Part shown: positions 15,725-24,769 of the stretch, in pieces | How positions within the stretch are numbered: the first letter of the stretch is position 1 | Layout: each line of letters opens with the position of its first letter | NCBI RefSeq assembly: GCF_900110455.1 | Contig: NZ_FOIS01000001.1 | Span: forward strand, 496,001 to 560,000 | Reading direction: 5' to 3' | Source: Natrinema salifodinae | Lineage (GTDB): Archaea; Halobacteriota; Halobacteria; Halobacteriales; Natrialbaceae | Length of the DNA: 64,000 nucleotides | Program-made: the position numbers and the translations under genes | The notes under the pieces: generated by a model | Told to the model about the DNA's origin: nothing | Databases searched by the model: none | Seen by the model: the letters and a program-made list of their open reading frames with translations, nothing else

Positions 15725-16957
15725 ATGAAGATCATCAAGGACAGCGTCCACGACCACATCCAGGTCGACGGCGTCGCCCGCGACCTCCTCGATACCCCCG
15801 AGATGCAGCGGCTTCGGCGCATCAGCCAGCTCGGGACCGTCTCTCTCGTCTATCCGTCCGCCAACCACACCCGCTTCGAACACAGCCTCGGCGTCTACCA
15901 CCTCGCCTGCGAGGCCCTCGACCACCTCAACGTCGAGGGTCGCCAAGCGGAGCGGGTCCACGCTGCGGCCGTCCTCCACGACGTCGGCCACGGCCCGTTC
16001 AGCCACAACCTCGAGTCGCTCACCCACCGCCGGACGGGCCGCTACCACGACGACGTCCACGACCTGCTCGCCGACGGCGCCGTCGGCGACGTGCTCCGCG
16101 AGCACGACCTCGACCCCAATGCGGTCGCGGACCTGGTCGCCGGCGAGGGCCGGTTCGGCCAACTGGTCTCGGGCGAACTCGACGTCGATCGGATGGACTA
16201 CCTGGTGCGGGACGCCCACCACACCGGCGTTCCCTACGGGACGATCGATCACGGTCGCCTGGTCCGCGAACTGACGTTTGTCGACGGCGAACTGGTCCTC
16301 GCGGAGGGGAACGTCCAGACCGCCGAGAGCCTGCTGGTCGCGCGGGCGCTGATGAACCCGACCGTTTACAGCCACAGCGTCGCCCGGATTAGCAAGGCGA
16401 TGCTCCGGCGGGCCGGCGAGCGGCTTCTGGACGCACCCGAGACGGGCGTCGACGCCGAGACCCTCCAGCGGATGGACGACTACGACCTGATCGTCGCCCT
16501 GCGATCCTGCGAGGCGACCGGCGAGTTCTCCCGGCGCCTGGACCAGCGGGATCTGTTCAAGCGGGCGGTCTGGGCCGAGATCGACGACGTGCCTGGCGGG
16601 ATCATCGAGGCCGATCACGAAACGATCCGCGAATTCGAGCGCGAGATCGCCGACGAGGCAGACGTCGATCCCGAACACGTCATTCTCGACGTTCCGAGCC
16701 GCCCGTCGATGAAGGAGTCCACCACGCGCGTCGTGGTCAACGGCGAGATCCGCCGGCTAGGACAGCAGTCGGCGCTGGTCGAGGCGCTGCGGGCGGCCCA
16801 GTACTCCCAGTGGCGCCTGGGCGTCTACTCACCGCCCGAACTCCGCGATCGGGTCGGTCGGGCGGCCGTCGACGTGCTCGGCCTGAACATCGACGGCGCG
16901 CTGGTTCGCGAGGTCCGCGACGGGCTGGACGCGACCTTAGATCAGTTCGTGGACTGA
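15725..16957 (+). CDS. HD-domain metal-dependent phosphohydrolase (dGTPase/SAMHD1-like)
   Basis: This is a predicted phosphohydrolase acting on nucleotides or related phosphate esters. The 410-residue product contains the full HD set: HTRFEHSLGVYHLA (first His), HDVGHGPFSH (His-Asp pair) and LDVDRMDYLVRD (last Asp). The N-terminus MKIIKDSVHDHIQVDG is typical of this archaeal and bacterial family. The frame is open further upstream to 15362, but the ATG at 15725 begins the conserved sequence. The natural substrate is not known from sequence. Confidence 0.88.
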   Translation: MKIIKDSVHDHIQVDGVARDLLDTPEMQRLRRISQLGTVSLVYPSANHTRFEHSLGVYHLACEALDHLNVEGRQAERVHAAAVLHDVGHGPFSHNLESLTHRRTGRYHDDVHDLLADGAVGDVLREHDLDPNAVADLVAGEGRFGQLVSGELDVDRMDYLVRDAHHTGVPYGTIDHGRLVRELTFVDGELVLAEGNVQTAESLLVARALMNPTVYSHSVARISKAMLRRAGERLLDAPETGVDAETLQRMDDYDLIVALRSCEATGEFSRRLDQRDLFKRAVWAEIDDVPGGIIEADHETIREFEREIADEADVDPEHVILDVPSRPSMKESTTRVVVNGEIRRLGQQSALVEALRAAQYSQWRLGVYSPPELRDRVGRAAVDVLGLNIDGALVREVRDGLDATLDQFVD

Positions 16958-17028
16958 GTCCGGCTCCGACTCCGCTCCGGGCCAGCCGACCCCGAACCGT
17001 TGAAGGAACTGCCCGCGAACTCCTCTGT

Positions 17029-18048
17029 ATGGAGCGAACGGGAACGATTCTCCGCGGCCGCGAGTTCGAGCCCGTCGAGGGACGGGTCGTCATCGGCGAC
17101 GACGGCCGGATCGAAGCCATCGAGGAAGCGTCGGTCGAGAGCGACGACATCATCGTCCCGGCGTTCGTCAACGCCCACACCCACATCGGCGACTCGATCG
17201 CCAAGGAGGCCGGCGGCGGCCTCTCGCTCGAGGAACTGGTCGCACCGCCGGACGGCCTGAAACACCGGCTGCTTCGCAGCGCCGACCGCGAGGAACTCGT
17301 GAGCGCCGTGGAGCGATCGCTGGGGTTCATGCAGCGGGCGGGAACCGCCGCCTGTCTGGACTTCCGCGAGGGCGACGTCGAGGGCGTTCGCATGCTCGAG
17401 GACGCCGCCGCGGGCCGCGAGATCGACGCACTCTCGTTCGCCCGTGGCTCCGTCGACGCGATGCACGCCGGCGACGGGTTCGGCGCCAGCGGCGCCAACG
17501 ACGACGAATTCGGCGACGAGCGGGAAGCGACCCGCGAGGCCGGCAAACCCTTCGGCATCCACGCGGGTGAGGTCGACGCGAGCGACATCGACCCGGCGCT
17601 GGACCTCGAGCCGGACTTCCTCGTGCACATGGTCCACCCTGAACCGGACCACTTAGAGCGAGTCGCCGAACAGGCGGTGCCGATCGTCGTCTGTCCGCGC
17701 TCGAACCTGGTCACCGACGTCGGCCTCTCGCCCTACGAGGAACTCCACGAGCGGACGACCCTCGCGCTCGGTACGGACAACGTGATGCTCAACTCCCCGT
17801 CGATGTTCCGCGAGATGGAGTTCCTCGCGAAGCTCTCCGATCTCTCCGCCGCCGAAATCCTCCGGATGGCGACGGTCAACGGCGCCGAGCTGGCCGACCT
17901 CGACTACGGCCTGATCGAACCCGGCCGGGCGGCCCGCCTGGTCGTCCTCGACGGCGACTCGGACAACCTGGCCGGCGCGCGCGATCCGGTGCGGGCCGTG
18001 GTCCGACGCGCGGGCGTCGACGACGTTCGCGAGGTCGTCTACGGCTGA
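17029..18048 (+). CDS. Amidohydrolase-superfamily metal-dependent hydrolase
   Basis: The 339-residue product has an N-terminal beta sandwich (RGREFEPVEGRVVIGDDGRI) and the metal motif NAHTHIGDS. Further ligand candidates are GIHAGEVD (His), VHMVHPEP (His) and LALGTDNVMLN (Asp). This is the chlorohydrolase/cytosine-deaminase-like layout, so deamination or hydrolysis of a C-N bond is likely. The start at 17029 is chosen because the conserved sandwich begins there. The open frame upstream overlaps the HD gene. It is about 70 bases after the HD gene and may share a transcript. The substrate is unknown. Confidence 0.85.
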   Translation: MERTGTILRGREFEPVEGRVVIGDDGRIEAIEEASVESDDIIVPAFVNAHTHIGDSIAKEAGGGLSLEELVAPPDGLKHRLLRSADREELVSAVERSLGFMQRAGTAACLDFREGDVEGVRMLEDAAAGREIDALSFARGSVDAMHAGDGFGASGANDDEFGDEREATREAGKPFGIHAGEVDASDIDPALDLEPDFLVHMVHPEPDHLERVAEQAVPIVVCPRSNLVTDVGLSPYEELHERTTLALGTDNVMLNSPSMFREMEFLAKLSDLSAAEILRMATVNGAELADLDYGLIEPGRAARLVVLDGDSDNLAGARDPVRAVVRRAGVDDVREVVYG

Positions 18049-18056
18049 GCGGTCGG

Positions 18057-18557
18057 TCAGTCGAGCCGTTCGGACGTTTCCGCGTACTCTTTCGAGAGTT
18101 CGACGTAGCGGTCGGCGGTCGCCTTCAGGTCCGGATCGTCGATTTCGGCTTTCGGTTCCGCGGGCGCGCCGGTGACGAGCGTCGACGGCGGGACCGCGGT
18201 GTCTTCCGTGACGACGCTGCCGGCGGCGACGACCGCCTCCTCGCCGACGTGCGCGCCGTCGAGGACGACCGCGTTCATCCCGACCAGCGCGCGCTCGGCG
18301 ACGGTCGCATCGTGGACGATGGCGCTGTGACCGACCGTCGAGTAGGGCTCGAGTTCAGCCTCCTCGTGGAGGACGGCGTTGTCCTGGACGTTCGCGCCCT
18401 CGCCGACGACGATCCGCCCGTGATCGCCGCGGAGCGTCGTGTTCGGCCAGACGCTGGCGTCGTCCTCGATGACCACGTCGCCGATGACGACCGCGGCCGG
18501 ATCGACGTACGCGGAGTCGGCGACCTGCGGTTCCGTCCCATTGATCGAGCGTAACAT
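18057..18557 (-). CDS. Gamma-class carbonic anhydrase family protein (left-handed beta-helix)
   Basis: The 166-residue product is built of hexapeptide repeats (VIGDVVIEDDASVWPNTTLRGD and following turns), giving a trimeric left-handed beta-helix. The three metal histidines of the gamma-CA family are present in VLHEE, VGHSAI and IVHDAT. The function is probably carbonate/CO2 interconversion, although some YrdA-type relatives lack detectable activity. I chose the ATG at 18557 (MLRSINGTEP) because the fold begins there; the frame is open to 18779. It is convergent with the amidohydrolase, with a gap of only eight bases. Confidence 0.85.
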   Translation of the reverse strand: MLRSINGTEPQVADSAYVDPAAVVIGDVVIEDDASVWPNTTLRGDHGRIVVGEGANVQDNAVLHEEAELEPYSTVGHSAIVHDATVAERALVGMNAVVLDGAHVGEEAVVAAGSVVTEDTAVPPSTLVTGAPAEPKAEIDDPDLKATADRYVELSKEYAETSERLD

Positions 18558-18898
18558 ACCACGTCCTGTTTCGAGATGTCCCTTCAAACTGCCCATCCGG
18601 GCAACTCGATCGCGGACGGTTCGGTCGGCGTCGTCTCCCCTCCCGATCGAACCGGCGTTTTCGTCGGGATCGACGGACGCGAGCGGGAATTCCGGGCTTC
18701 GTGTGTTACCAATCCCAATACACTTTGGCACCACGGCTAATGCGGGATCGCTGCTAACCGTCATATGGCGGTGCACCACCGTCCCTGCGGACGCCCGCGC
18801 ACCGCCGTGTCATCCCCCCGGACCTTCCACGGTTCGGCACCCCTCTCCCCTTCGTTCCCGACGCTTCGCTTCCAGCCGCCTCGCCTCCGTAGCTCTAC
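18558..18898. other. Intergenic stretch, no gene supported
   Basis: These 341 bases separate the carbonic anhydrase gene from the DUF3006 gene on the same strand. Open frames exist but none has coding character or a recognisable domain. No clear hairpin, tRNA or repeat was seen. Confidence 0.5.
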
Positions 18899-19189
18899 TT
18901 ACTCGTCCGGTAATCGCTCGGAGAGCCGATCGAACCGCTCTTGGGCGGACTCCCGCCGCTCGCGTTCCTCGTCCTCGCGGTACGTCGCCTCGCGTAGCGT
19001 CCCCTCGTCTCGGTCGACGCGCACCTCGAAGACCGCCCCCTCGTGTCGTCCCTCGTCCGGTAGCGCGTCGACGTCGAGCGCGAGTTCGTCGACGACGTCC
19101 CCCGCTTCCTCGAGCAGGAGCACCGCCGTCTCGCCGTCGACGATGCGATCGAGGACCGCGGTGTGCGTCTCGGTCTCGGGCATGGTCAT
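18899..19189 (-). CDS. DUF3006 domain protein
   Basis: The 96-residue acidic protein has the DUF3006 pattern near its N-terminus (AVLDRIVDGETAVLLLEE) followed by a charged helical tail. Its start overlaps the stop of the upstream metallo-beta-lactamase-fold lipoprotein gene by four bases, so the two are translationally coupled. DUF3006 genes are often found beside ComEC-like or secreted beta-lactamase-fold proteins, which supports a functional pair. The biochemical role is not known. Confidence 0.8.
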   Translation of the reverse strand: MTMPETETHTAVLDRIVDGETAVLLLEEAGDVVDELALDVDALPDEGRHEGAVFEVRVDRDEGTLREATYREDEERERRESAQERFDRLSERLPDE

Positions 19190-20271
19190 CGGGCCGCAGT
19201 ACGGGCGGGAGCACCATCAATCGGTGGCCGATCGGTGTCGGTGCCGGCGTCGATCGACGCCCCTCCCCCTGACCGCGGCCGTTCGATCGTCGCCGGGGCG
19301 TCGAGCGCTGATTGGGCCTCGTACTTCCGCTCGAGCACGTCCTCGGGATCGGTCGACGCGTCCGTTTCCGTCTCGACGGCAACGTCGGTTCCGTCCGTCG
19401 CGAGGACGATATCGCCGTGGACGCCCGTCCAGTAGGTCTCGATCCCGCGGTCGGCGAAGGCCTCGAGAATCTCGTCGTGCGGGTGACCGTACTGGGACTC
19501 GAGCGCGCTCGAGATGACCGCGATTTCGGGGTCGACTCGCTCGAGGAACGCGTCGCTCGAGGACGTCGACGAGCCGTGGTGGCCCGCCTGGTAGGCGTCG
19601 GCCGCGAGGGCGTCACCGTGGTCGTCGACCAACCGCGCTTCCGTGCTCTGGTCGGCGTCGCCGGTCGTCAGGTAGGAGAACGCGCCGTACTCGAGCGCGA
19701 GGACGATCCCGTTCCCGTCGACGTCTTCGCCGTCTCCGTCTTCGGGCGGGTTCAGGATGCTCGCCTCGACGCTCTCGCTCTCGACCGGTAGGCTATCGCC
19801 CGACTCCACGCGGATCAGGTCGACGTCGTGCTCCTCGATCGCGTCGAGGTAGTCGTCGTACGTGGCACTCGTGTGCGCGACCCCGGAGTCGTAGGCCGCG
19901 CCGACCCCGTCGCCGTTCTCCTCAACGTACTCGATGACGGCCGGGTGGCCGCCGATGTGATCCGAGTGGCCGTGGGTCGCCACCAGGTGATCGATCCGAT
20001 CGATGTCGTGTGCGTCGAGGTAGTCGATCACGGCCTGGCCGTCGTCTCGCCAGTCACCGGTGTCGATCAGGATCGTCTCGCCGTCGGGCGTGACCACGAG
20101 CGTCGAGTCGGCCTGGCCGACGTCGATGTGGTGGATCTCGAGGTCGCCGTTTCCGCCTGGTCCGTCCGCGTCGATATCTTCGCCGTCGTTCGTACCGGTA
20201 CCGAAGCCGCCGGCACACCCTGCGAGGGCGACCAGGCCGGCGACGACGACGAGACACAGCGCTCGGCGCAT
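19186..20271 (-). CDS. Secreted metallo-beta-lactamase-fold lipoprotein (ComEC C-terminal-domain-like)
   Basis: The 361-residue product starts with a short signal and lipobox (LVALAGC, Cys19). The MBL domain has ATHGHSDHIGGH (HxHxDH), DTGDWRDDGQ and AGHHGSSTS, which is the pattern of the ComEC/Rec2-associated hydrolase domain rather than true beta-lactamases. A role in nuclease or phosphodiester hydrolysis at the cell surface is plausible, because the related ComEC domain processes one DNA strand during uptake. A Thr/Asp/Glu-rich linker and an Ala-rich C-terminus follow the MBL core. No ComEC membrane channel is encoded in this window. Confidence 0.85.
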   Translation of the reverse strand: MRRALCLVVVAGLVALAGCAGGFGTGTNDGEDIDADGPGGNGDLEIHHIDVGQADSTLVVTPDGETILIDTGDWRDDGQAVIDYLDAHDIDRIDHLVATHGHSDHIGGHPAVIEYVEENGDGVGAAYDSGVAHTSATYDDYLDAIEEHDVDLIRVESGDSLPVESESVEASILNPPEDGDGEDVDGNGIVLALEYGAFSYLTTGDADQSTEARLVDDHGDALAADAYQAGHHGSSTSSSDAFLERVDPEIAVISSALESQYGHPHDEILEAFADRGIETYWTGVHGDIVLATDGTDVAVETETDASTDPEDVLERKYEAQSALDAPATIERPRSGGGASIDAGTDTDRPPIDGAPARTAAR

Positions 20272-20479
20272 TCGTATGCCGTTCGATGAGGGCGTGCGTT
20301 ATGTGGGTTCGGACCGTCAGTATTTCGAGACAGTTCATTTCGATAACGTAGCTGTTCGAACCGGGAACGGAGTATCGGCGCGTGCACTGCTCGCGGTCGC
20401 GTTCGACGGATCTCGTATCACCTTGAAAAATGAGTTCGAATGCTATCGATACGCGTCGATTTCCGTCCGCTTCCGGGCG

Positions 20480-20875
20480 TTAGAACGCGTCGCCCTCGAA
20501 ACTCGCGTCGGCGTGGAGGCTGTCCTTCAGCGCGTCGTGGACCTTGCAGAGTTCGAAGGCGCGCTCGATGATCTCCTTGCCGGTCTCGTCGTCGACGTCG
20601 GCCTCGACGCGGATGTCGAACTGGATCGACTCGAGTTTGTCGTCGTCGTTGAGTTCGCCGCCGGTCTCGATCTCGATCCGTCCGAGGTCGTCGGCGCCGC
20701 GCTGCTGGCCGCCGACGCGCAGTGCGGGGACGTAACAGGAGCCGTAGGCCGCCAGCAGCGTCTCGAGCGTGTCTGGGGCGTCCTCTCCGTTGGCGTCGAT
20801 CGTCGTCTCGAAGTCGCGGATCTCGTTGGTGGCGCTGTACCCTTCGTCGGAGACGGTAGTGACTTGCTTCGCCAT
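20480..20875 (-). CDS. OsmC/Ohr family protein
   Basis: This small peroxide-reducing or stress protein is expected to detoxify organic hydroperoxides in the cytosol. The 131 residues contain both family cysteines, in YGSCYVPALRV and in FELCKVHDAL. The ATG at 20875 (MAKQVTTVS) gives the normal family length; a longer start at 20893 adds only six residues. The gene stands alone. The gap to the lipoprotein gene (20272-20479) shows nothing I can support. Confidence 0.87.
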   Translation of the reverse strand: MAKQVTTVSDEGYSATNEIRDFETTIDANGEDAPDTLETLLAAYGSCYVPALRVGGQQRGADDLGRIEIETGGELNDDDKLESIQFDIRVEADVDDETGKEIIERAFELCKVHDALKDSLHADASFEGDAF

Positions 20876-21034
20876 GGCAGTCGGGTGGTCCACGGGCGGC
20901 GCTGTAAACGTTGTTCTCGCAGCGGGGACGATTCGAACGGCTGACCGAAAATCGGCGGTCGAACGTGGTCGTCGGCGGCGCGGTTCGGCGATGCGCGACG
21001 CGAACGGGCCGCGAGCGCGGATGCCGCGCTCGGT

Positions 21035-21763
21035 TCAGGCCTCGAGTTCGAACGGCTCGTCGGCCTCGAGGGCGTGTACCTCGGCGTTGCTGCCGGTGCC
21101 CGCTACTTCGCTGGCGAAGTCCTCGGGGTCCTGCTCGATCGGCGGGAAGGTGTCGTAATGCTGCGGGAAGGCGTGATCGACGTCGAGCCAGTCGACGGCG
21201 ATGGCGGCCTGCTGGGGCCCCATCGTGAAGTGGTCGCCGATCGGCACCGCGGCGGCGTCGGGTTCGAGGTACGGGCCGATGACCTCGCGCATCTCGGTCA
21301 TGAGGCTGGTGTCCCCGGCGTGATAGAACGTCGTCGATTCCTCGTCGCTGACCTGCGTGGGCTTGGTGTCCGAGACGACGAAGCCGGCGGGCATCCCGCC
21401 GCTCTGGCCGTTCTCGGTCATGATCCCGTTCGTGTGGTCGGCGCGGACCATGCTGACGTACGCGTCGCCGCACTCGACGGTGCCGCCGAGGTTCATCCCC
21501 ATGCCCCCGACGGCGTCGTCGAAGCCGAACTCGTCCTCGCAGTAGGAGACGAGCTCCGGCGTCGCGACGAGCGTCGCGTCCGAGAATGCCCCGGCGTCGG
21601 CGATGTGATCGGCGTGGCCGTGGGTCAACAGCACGTAGTCCGGCGCGTCGACGTCTTCGGGCTCGAGATCGGTCTTCGGATTGTCGAAGAATGGATCGAT
21701 CAACAGCTCCGTCTCGCCTACGGTGACGTGCCACGTCGAGTGGCCGTGCCAGGTGAGTTCCAT
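21035..21763 (-). CDS. UPF0173-type metal-dependent hydrolase (metallo-beta-lactamase fold)
   Basis: The 242-residue cytosolic protein starts [13 protein letters not shown] and has the HxHxDH motif ([12 protein letters not shown]), plus GDTSLMTEM and GDHFTMGP. These are the signatures of the UPF0173/UlaG-like subgroup. The metal site looks complete. The ATG at 21763 matches the family start; the frame is open upstream to 21913 but without coding character. The substrate is unknown. It lies 159 bases from OsmC on the same strand. Confidence 0.87.
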   Translation of the reverse strand: MELTWHGHSTWHVTVGETELLIDPFFDNPKTDLEPEDVDAPDYVLLTHGHADHIADAGAFSDATLVATPELVSYCEDEFGFDDAVGGMGMNLGGTVECGDAYVSMVRADHTNGIMTENGQSGGMPAGFVVSDTKPTQVSDEESTTFYHAGDTSLMTEMREVIGPYLEPDAAAVPIGDHFTMGPQQAAIAVDWLDVDHAFPQHYDTFPPIEQDPEDFASEVAGTGSNAEVHALEADEPFELEA

Positions 21764-22153
21764 AGCGTGCGATGAGTTGGTGCGAATATGACTTAAAACT
21801 GGGCGGGCCGGCGACTTCGCGTTGCTGCGTCGCCGCGTCGTCCTCCGATCTTGGACCGGAACACGCACGACAATAGCCGATCGCGTTCCGTCGACGAACC
21901 GTACTAGCACCAACGCTTATACGTTCCCTTTCGCTACGCTCGAACGCCGCAGGCGAACTGACACACCACGCATGCGGTCCGGGATTGCACCCGGTTTTGC
22001 CACAGTACAGCGTGATTCCGGTGCGAGCGTCCACGATGACACCGACGTCTCGCCCCCTGATCTGCGATCTACCGCCGGGATCACGGCTCGTCGCCGCCAT
22101 CACGTCCGGCGGCGATGCCGTGTCGTTTTTTATCCTCAGTGCGTACGGCGACT
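21764..22153. other. Intergenic stretch, divergent promoters only
   Basis: These 390 bases lie between two divergent genes. Near the right end, GTTTTTTA (about 22124-22131) is a TATA-like box for the gene at 22154. A GC-rich hairpin with a tRNA-T-arm-like loop (about 21968-21990) was examined and not supported as a tRNA. No gene was found. Confidence 0.5.
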
Positions 22154-22417
22154 ATGCTCGCACTCACGCTCGAGGAGTTCATGGTCGAGTTGAACGACGG
22201 CGCGATCAAGAACGTCGGCCCGAACAACAAGGCAGCAACGGTCAAACTGTTCGACGTCGACTCGGCCGAAGCCAGGGAGTTCGGGGACAAGCGCGTCAAA
22301 CTCGTCTTCGAGGACGAGGAGGAGAACGAAATTCAGGTCTCGCTGTTCCCCGAAGACGTGCGCGCGCTCGTCGACGATATCGAAGAACTCGAGGAGGATT
22401 CGCCCGTTTTCGAGTGA
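22154..22417 (+). CDS. Small acidic haloarchaeal protein (hypothetical)
   Basis: The 87-residue product is very acidic and starts MLALTLEEFMVELNDG. It ends in a Glu/Asp-rich helix (RALVDDIEELEEDSP). The ATG at 22154 is supported by a T-rich TATA-like box about 27 bases upstream. A later ATG at 22181 is possible. I recognise no function. It sits 90 bases before the OB/DHH gene on the same strand. Confidence 0.75.
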   Translation: MLALTLEEFMVELNDGAIKNVGPNNKAATVKLFDVDSAEAREFGDKRVKLVFEDEEENEIQVSLFPEDVRALVDDIEELEEDSPVFE

Positions 22418-22507
22418 CTGCGCCGCGGTCGCGACGTTGCAGATGCAACGATCCGTGCGAACGCATTTCGACAACCGTTTTAGGGCGAAACCGCTTGGTC
22501 CGACTAG

Positions 22508-24649
22508 ATGGGTAACTGTATCATCTGTGGCACTCCCGTCGACGGCGAGATCTGTGAGAGTCACGAGGAGGATGCCGTGTTCGAATTTCGCGGCACCGCT
22601 CCCTCACAGCTCACCCCCGGTCGCTACTACCGGGGAACCGTCGACGGCTACGCCGACTTCGGTGTCTTCATCGACATCGGAGACCACGTCACTGGCCTGT
22701 TGCACCGAAGCGAACTCGACCGCCGACTCGAGAGTCTCGACTGGGAACCGGGCGACGACGTCTTCGTCCAGGTGCTCGACGTTCGGGACAACGGCAACGT
22801 CGACCTCGGCTGGTCGATCCGCCAGCGCGAACGCGAGTTCCGCGGCAAGCTGATCGAGACGCCCGACGGCGAGTACCAGCCCGAGGAGTTCGAAGACGAC
22901 GCGACCGACGAAGAGACGGCTGAGACGGAGACCGACGACCTCACCGACGATAGAGCCGAAGAAGCCGGCGAGTTGCAGGCGACCGCCGAGGAGACCGATC
23001 CCGAGTCGGAGACGGACGCCGAGCCCGCGACCGCGGAAGCGAGCGCCGTCGCGAGCAGCGGTTCCGTCGCGACCGAGACCGCGGCCGCGTCGGCCCCGGC
23101 GACCGACGACGCCGAACCCGAACCCGAGTCCGAGCCCGCGCTCAAGCGGACGACGGTCGACGCCATCGACAACCAGGTCGGTAGCGTCGTCCGGCTCGAG
23201 GGCGAGATCATCAGCGTCCGCCAGACCAGCGGTCCGACGGTCTTCGAACTGCGCGACGAGACCGGCACCGTCGAGTGCGCCGCCTTCGAGGAGGCCGGCG
23301 TCCGCGCCTACCCGGACGTCGACGTCGACGACATCGTCGCCCTCGAGGGCGAGGTCGAACGCCACCACGGCGACCTGCAGGTCGAGACGGAGTCGCTCGA
23401 GATCCTCGACGACGAGGAGCGCGGCACCATCGTCGACCGCCTCGAAAGCGCGATCGAACGCGAGGCCAGGCCGGCTGACGTCGAGGCGCTCGTCGAACAC
23501 GACGCAGTCGCAGCCGTCGAAGACGGCGTCGCCGACGCGGCGACCGCGATCCGCCGGGCCGTCATGGAAGCCCGTCCGATCGTCGTCCGTCACGGCGCGA
23601 CCGCCGACGGCTACGTCGCCGGCGCCGCCATCGAGCGGGCCGTACTCCCGCTGATCCGCGAGAAGCACACGCGCGAGGACGCGGAGTACCACTACTTCGA
23701 GCGCCGTCCGCTCGACGGCCGCGTCTACGACATGGACGCCGCGACCGACGACGTCACCTCGATGCTCGAGGCGCGCGACCGTCACGGCGAACAGCTCCCG
23801 CTCGTCGTCTTAGTCGACGCCGGCTCGACCGTCGAGTCCGTCGACGGCTACGACCTGCTCTCGCTGTACGGCGCCGACGCGCTCGTGATCGACGACAGCC
23901 GCGCCGACGACGAGATCACCGACGCGGTCGACGTCGCCGTCGCCCCGTCGCTCGCCGGCGCCGACGTCGCCGATGTCACCTCGACTGCGCTCGCGGCGAA
24001 CGTCGCCGCCCACGTCAACGAGGACGTCCGCGACGATCTCGAACACCTCCCCGCGGTCAGCTACTGGGAGAACGCCCCCGAAGCGTACCTCGAACTCGCT
24101 CGCCAGGCCGGCTACGACGAGACCGGTGTCTCCGAGCGCCGCGAGGCCGTCGCGCTCGAGGCCTACTATCAGTCGTACAAGGACAAGCGCGAACTCGTCA
24201 CGGACCTGCTGTTCGACGACGACGGCGACCTCGCTGCGCACGTCTCCGAGCAGTTCCGCGACAAACTCGAGACCGAACTCGAGACGGCTCGCGAGAACCT
24301 GACCACCCGGGAGGTCGGCGACGTCACCGTCTCCGTGCTCGACACGGACGCCTTCACCCACCGGTACAACTTCCCGACGACGATCCTGCTGCTGGACGCG
24401 CTCCACCGTCGCGAACGCGAGGATGCTGAGCCGTCTGTCATCACGCTCGGCATCGGCGACGACGAACTCCACGTCCGCACGACCGACCGCGTGAACGTGC
24501 GCGATCTCGGCGACGCGATCGCCGAGGCCGTGCCCAACGCCGGCGTCCGCGTCGTCGGCGGCCGCGACGGTCACGTCGAGTTCCTGCCGGGCGAACGCGA
24601 CGCGGTTCGCGAAGCTGCGCTCGACGCACTCGGCGAGACGCTCGCGTAA
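22508..24649 (+). CDS. Multidomain zinc/S1/OB-fold/DHH (RecJ-like) protein with degenerate DHH motif
   Basis: This is a nucleic-acid-binding protein of the DHH phosphoesterase superfamily. The order is: N-terminal zinc knuckle CIIC..C..H (residues 4-19), S1 domain (about 37-105, RGTVDGYADFGVFIDIGDHV), a long acidic/Ala linker (about 118-215), a tRNA-anti-type OB fold (about 222-300), then a RecJ-like DHH/DHHA1 region to residue 713. The active site looks altered. The motif expected as H-x-D-x-D-G reads HGATADG (362-368), and the signature Asp-His-His reads Asp-Asp-Ser (462-464). It may therefore be a Cdc45-like structural relative rather than a nuclease. A TATA-like TTTTAGGG lies about 30 bases before the ATG. 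Confidence 0.82.
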   Translation: MGNCIICGTPVDGEICESHEEDAVFEFRGTAPSQLTPGRYYRGTVDGYADFGVFIDIGDHVTGLLHRSELDRRLESLDWEPGDDVFVQVLDVRDNGNVDLGWSIRQREREFRGKLIETPDGEYQPEEFEDDATDEETAETETDDLTDDRAEEAGELQATAEETDPESETDAEPATAEASAVASSGSVATETAAASAPATDDAEPEPESEPALKRTTVDAIDNQVGSVVRLEGEIISVRQTSGPTVFELRDETGTVECAAFEEAGVRAYPDVDVDDIVALEGEVERHHGDLQVETESLEILDDEERGTIVDRLESAIEREARPADVEALVEHDAVAAVEDGVADAATAIRRAVMEARPIVVRHGATADGYVAGAAIERAVLPLIREKHTREDAEYHYFERRPLDGRVYDMDAATDDVTSMLEARDRHGEQLPLVVLVDAGSTVESVDGYDLLSLYGADALVIDDSRADDEITDAVDVAVAPSLAGADVADVTSTALAANVAAHVNEDVRDDLEHLPAVSYWENAPEAYLELARQAGYDETGVSERREAVALEAYYQSYKDKRELVTDLLFDDDGDLAAHVSEQFRDKLETELETARENLTTREVGDVTVSVLDTDAFTHRYNFPTTILLLDALHRREREDAEPSVITLGIGDDELHVRTTDRVNVRDLGDAIAEAVPNAGVRVVGGRDGHVEFLPGERDAVREAALDALGETLA

Positions 24650-24769
24650 GACTCGTTCTCCTCCGTCGTCCCACGCGCCGCGTAGCGGCGCCACCGTTTC
24701 GCTCGCGCGGTCGTTTCGCTCGAACGCCGACCGGCAACGTATATCTGTTTTCGAGCGGACACGACACAC

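Noticed and set aside
21965-21995. Hairpin with a tRNA-T-arm-like loop (CCGGG, TGCAATC, CCCGG on the minus strand)
   Set aside because: There is no matching acceptor, D-arm or anticodon stem at the right distances, and the loop lacks the TTC start.
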